The notes beneath the pieces are model-generated. The model was not told the origin of the DNA. It saw nothing but the letters and a program-made list of their open reading frames with translations, and made no database searches. A stretch of DNA of 59,456 nucleotides from Blastocatellia bacterium UBA7656 (lineage in GTDB: Bacteria; Acidobacteriota; Blastocatellia; UBA7656). The translations under genes and the position numbers were made by a program. The stretch spans positions 5,346-64,801 of the forward strand of contig DLHY01000049.1 of the NCBI GenBank assembly GCA_002483445.1. Reading direction: 5' to 3'. This document shows positions 58,948 through 59,456 of the stretch, piece after piece. The stretch's first letter is position 1. Each line of letters starts with the position of its first letter.

Positions 58948-59424
58948 ATGAAGGTCAAAATCCAGGTAAAAATTCTAACCGTGGCGATCATAGCTCTGAC
59001 GGCGCTCGCGGTGTTCCACCCGGCGTCTCGCGCCGGACAAACGGAGCCATCGCGTTCCGTTTGGGATGGCGTGTACACAGAAGAGCAGGCGAAGCGCGGC
59101 GAAGCGATTTGCATTCGGGAATGCGCGTCGTGTCACGGGGCGGCGTTGACAGGCGGCGAAGAGTCGCCCGCGCTGGCTGGCCCGGCTTTTCTCGCGAATT
59201 GGGAAGGTCTGAGCGTAGGCGATCTGTTTGAGAGGATTCGCATCTCGATGCCGCCAAACAAGCAGGGGCGGTTGAGCAGGCAGCAGATAGTCGACATACT
59301 GAGCCACATGCTCAACGTCAACAGCTTTCCAACCGGCAAAACGGAACTTGATACGAAGACCGAGATGCTCAGACAGATTCGCATCGAATCGAGTAAACCC
59401 AAATCCAACTCAGGGTCTGATTAG
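58948..59424 (+). CDS. Secreted class I cytochrome c
   Basis: A 158-residue exported mono-heme cytochrome: leader ILTVAIIALTALAVFHPASRAG, heme motif C59ASC62-H63 and likely axial Met in RISMPPNKQGRLS. An extra C55 lies four residues before the heme site. Small cytochromes of this kind accept electrons from PQQ dehydrogenases, and the quinoprotein gene lies upstream, divided from it only by the cassette. Its own ribosome binding site is weak (GAGATGAA). Confidence 0.9.
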   Translation: MKVKIQVKILTVAIIALTALAVFHPASRAGQTEPSRSVWDGVYTEEQAKRGEAICIRECASCHGAALTGGEESPALAGPAFLANWEGLSVGDLFERIRISMPPNKQGRLSRQQIVDILSHMLNVNSFPTGKTELDTKTEMLRQIRIESSKPKSNSGSD

Positions 59425-59456
59425 AAATGCTTCCCAGACTCTTTTATCACGACTGA

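Overview
The window reads as a chromosomal segment from an acidobacterium, most likely of the class Blastocatellia. This rests on gene content, not a marker gene: two secreted VWFA-related proteins of the acidobacterial type (22051, 25887), a FecR/DUF6600 surface protein, an ECF sigma factor beside a Ser/Thr kinase with a TPR tail, and many secreted beta-propeller, PQQ and cytochrome c proteins. Sixty or so genes are tightly packed. No rRNA, tRNA, CRISPR array, prophage or intact transposase was found.

Layout. 1-7700: ruvA, a DnaC-like ATPase, a GNAT/N-succinylamino-acid-racemase pair, fabG, and secreted and lipoprotein genes. 7715-9939: a two-gene Septu-type defence module (ATPase plus HNH nuclease). 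9956-12173: an AraC regulator, a secreted protein and a Fic-like protein with a broken catalytic motif. 12230-15571: a very small bacterial-microcompartment locus (class II aldolase, hexameric shell protein, pentameric vertex protein) followed by NAD synthetase. 15562-21955: DUF4349 lipoprotein, exported truncated globin, mgtE, yvcK, a histone-H1-like/TPR fusion, hemD. 22051-28326: secreted VWA/FecR surface proteins. 28327-29279: a decayed mobile-element zone. 29375-32119: kptA, trpE and a HisIE with a degenerate HisI half. 32341-36873: CHAP hydrolase, remnant VapBC, M50-like protease, cheR, moaC, moeA. 37147-40924: a GMC/gluconate-dehydrogenase pair, an exported RidA and a secreted protein. 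41244-46570: a minus-strand group encoding a heme-c-fused copper monooxygenase-like protein, a Tat-exported aminotransferase, a peptidyl-hydroxyglycine-lyase-like propeller and a HupE/UreJ protein. 46944-49769: two secreted proteins that share an upstream 41-bp repeat. 49823-53144: kinase and ECF sigma. 53460-59424: tandem lyase-like propellers, PQQ dehydrogenase, a probable integron gene cassette and cytochrome c.

Three themes stand out. First, components resembling the two halves of peptidylglycine alpha-amidating monooxygenase (PHM-like and PAL-like) occur in one window. The PHM-like protein has its apparent copper ligands and an added heme c domain. One PAL-like paralogue (54784) keeps every residue expected of the active site, while its tandem twin (53460) has lost all but one. 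Second, a dihydrofolate-reductase-family gene (58300) is bounded by complementary core sites and an attC-like hairpin, so it looks like a stray integron cassette inserted between a PQQ dehydrogenase and its cytochrome. Third, the spacers are full of structured repeats: heptamer tandem repeats of several families, paired palindromes with tiny loops, and a 90-100 bp hairpin element that in two places sits exactly between a stop codon and the next start codon in the same orientation.

Several genes have a good sigma-70 promoter whose -10 box ends only 6-16 nt before the ATG and lack a Shine-Dalgarno sequence, which suggests leaderless or near-leaderless transcripts beside the usual GGAGG-led genes.
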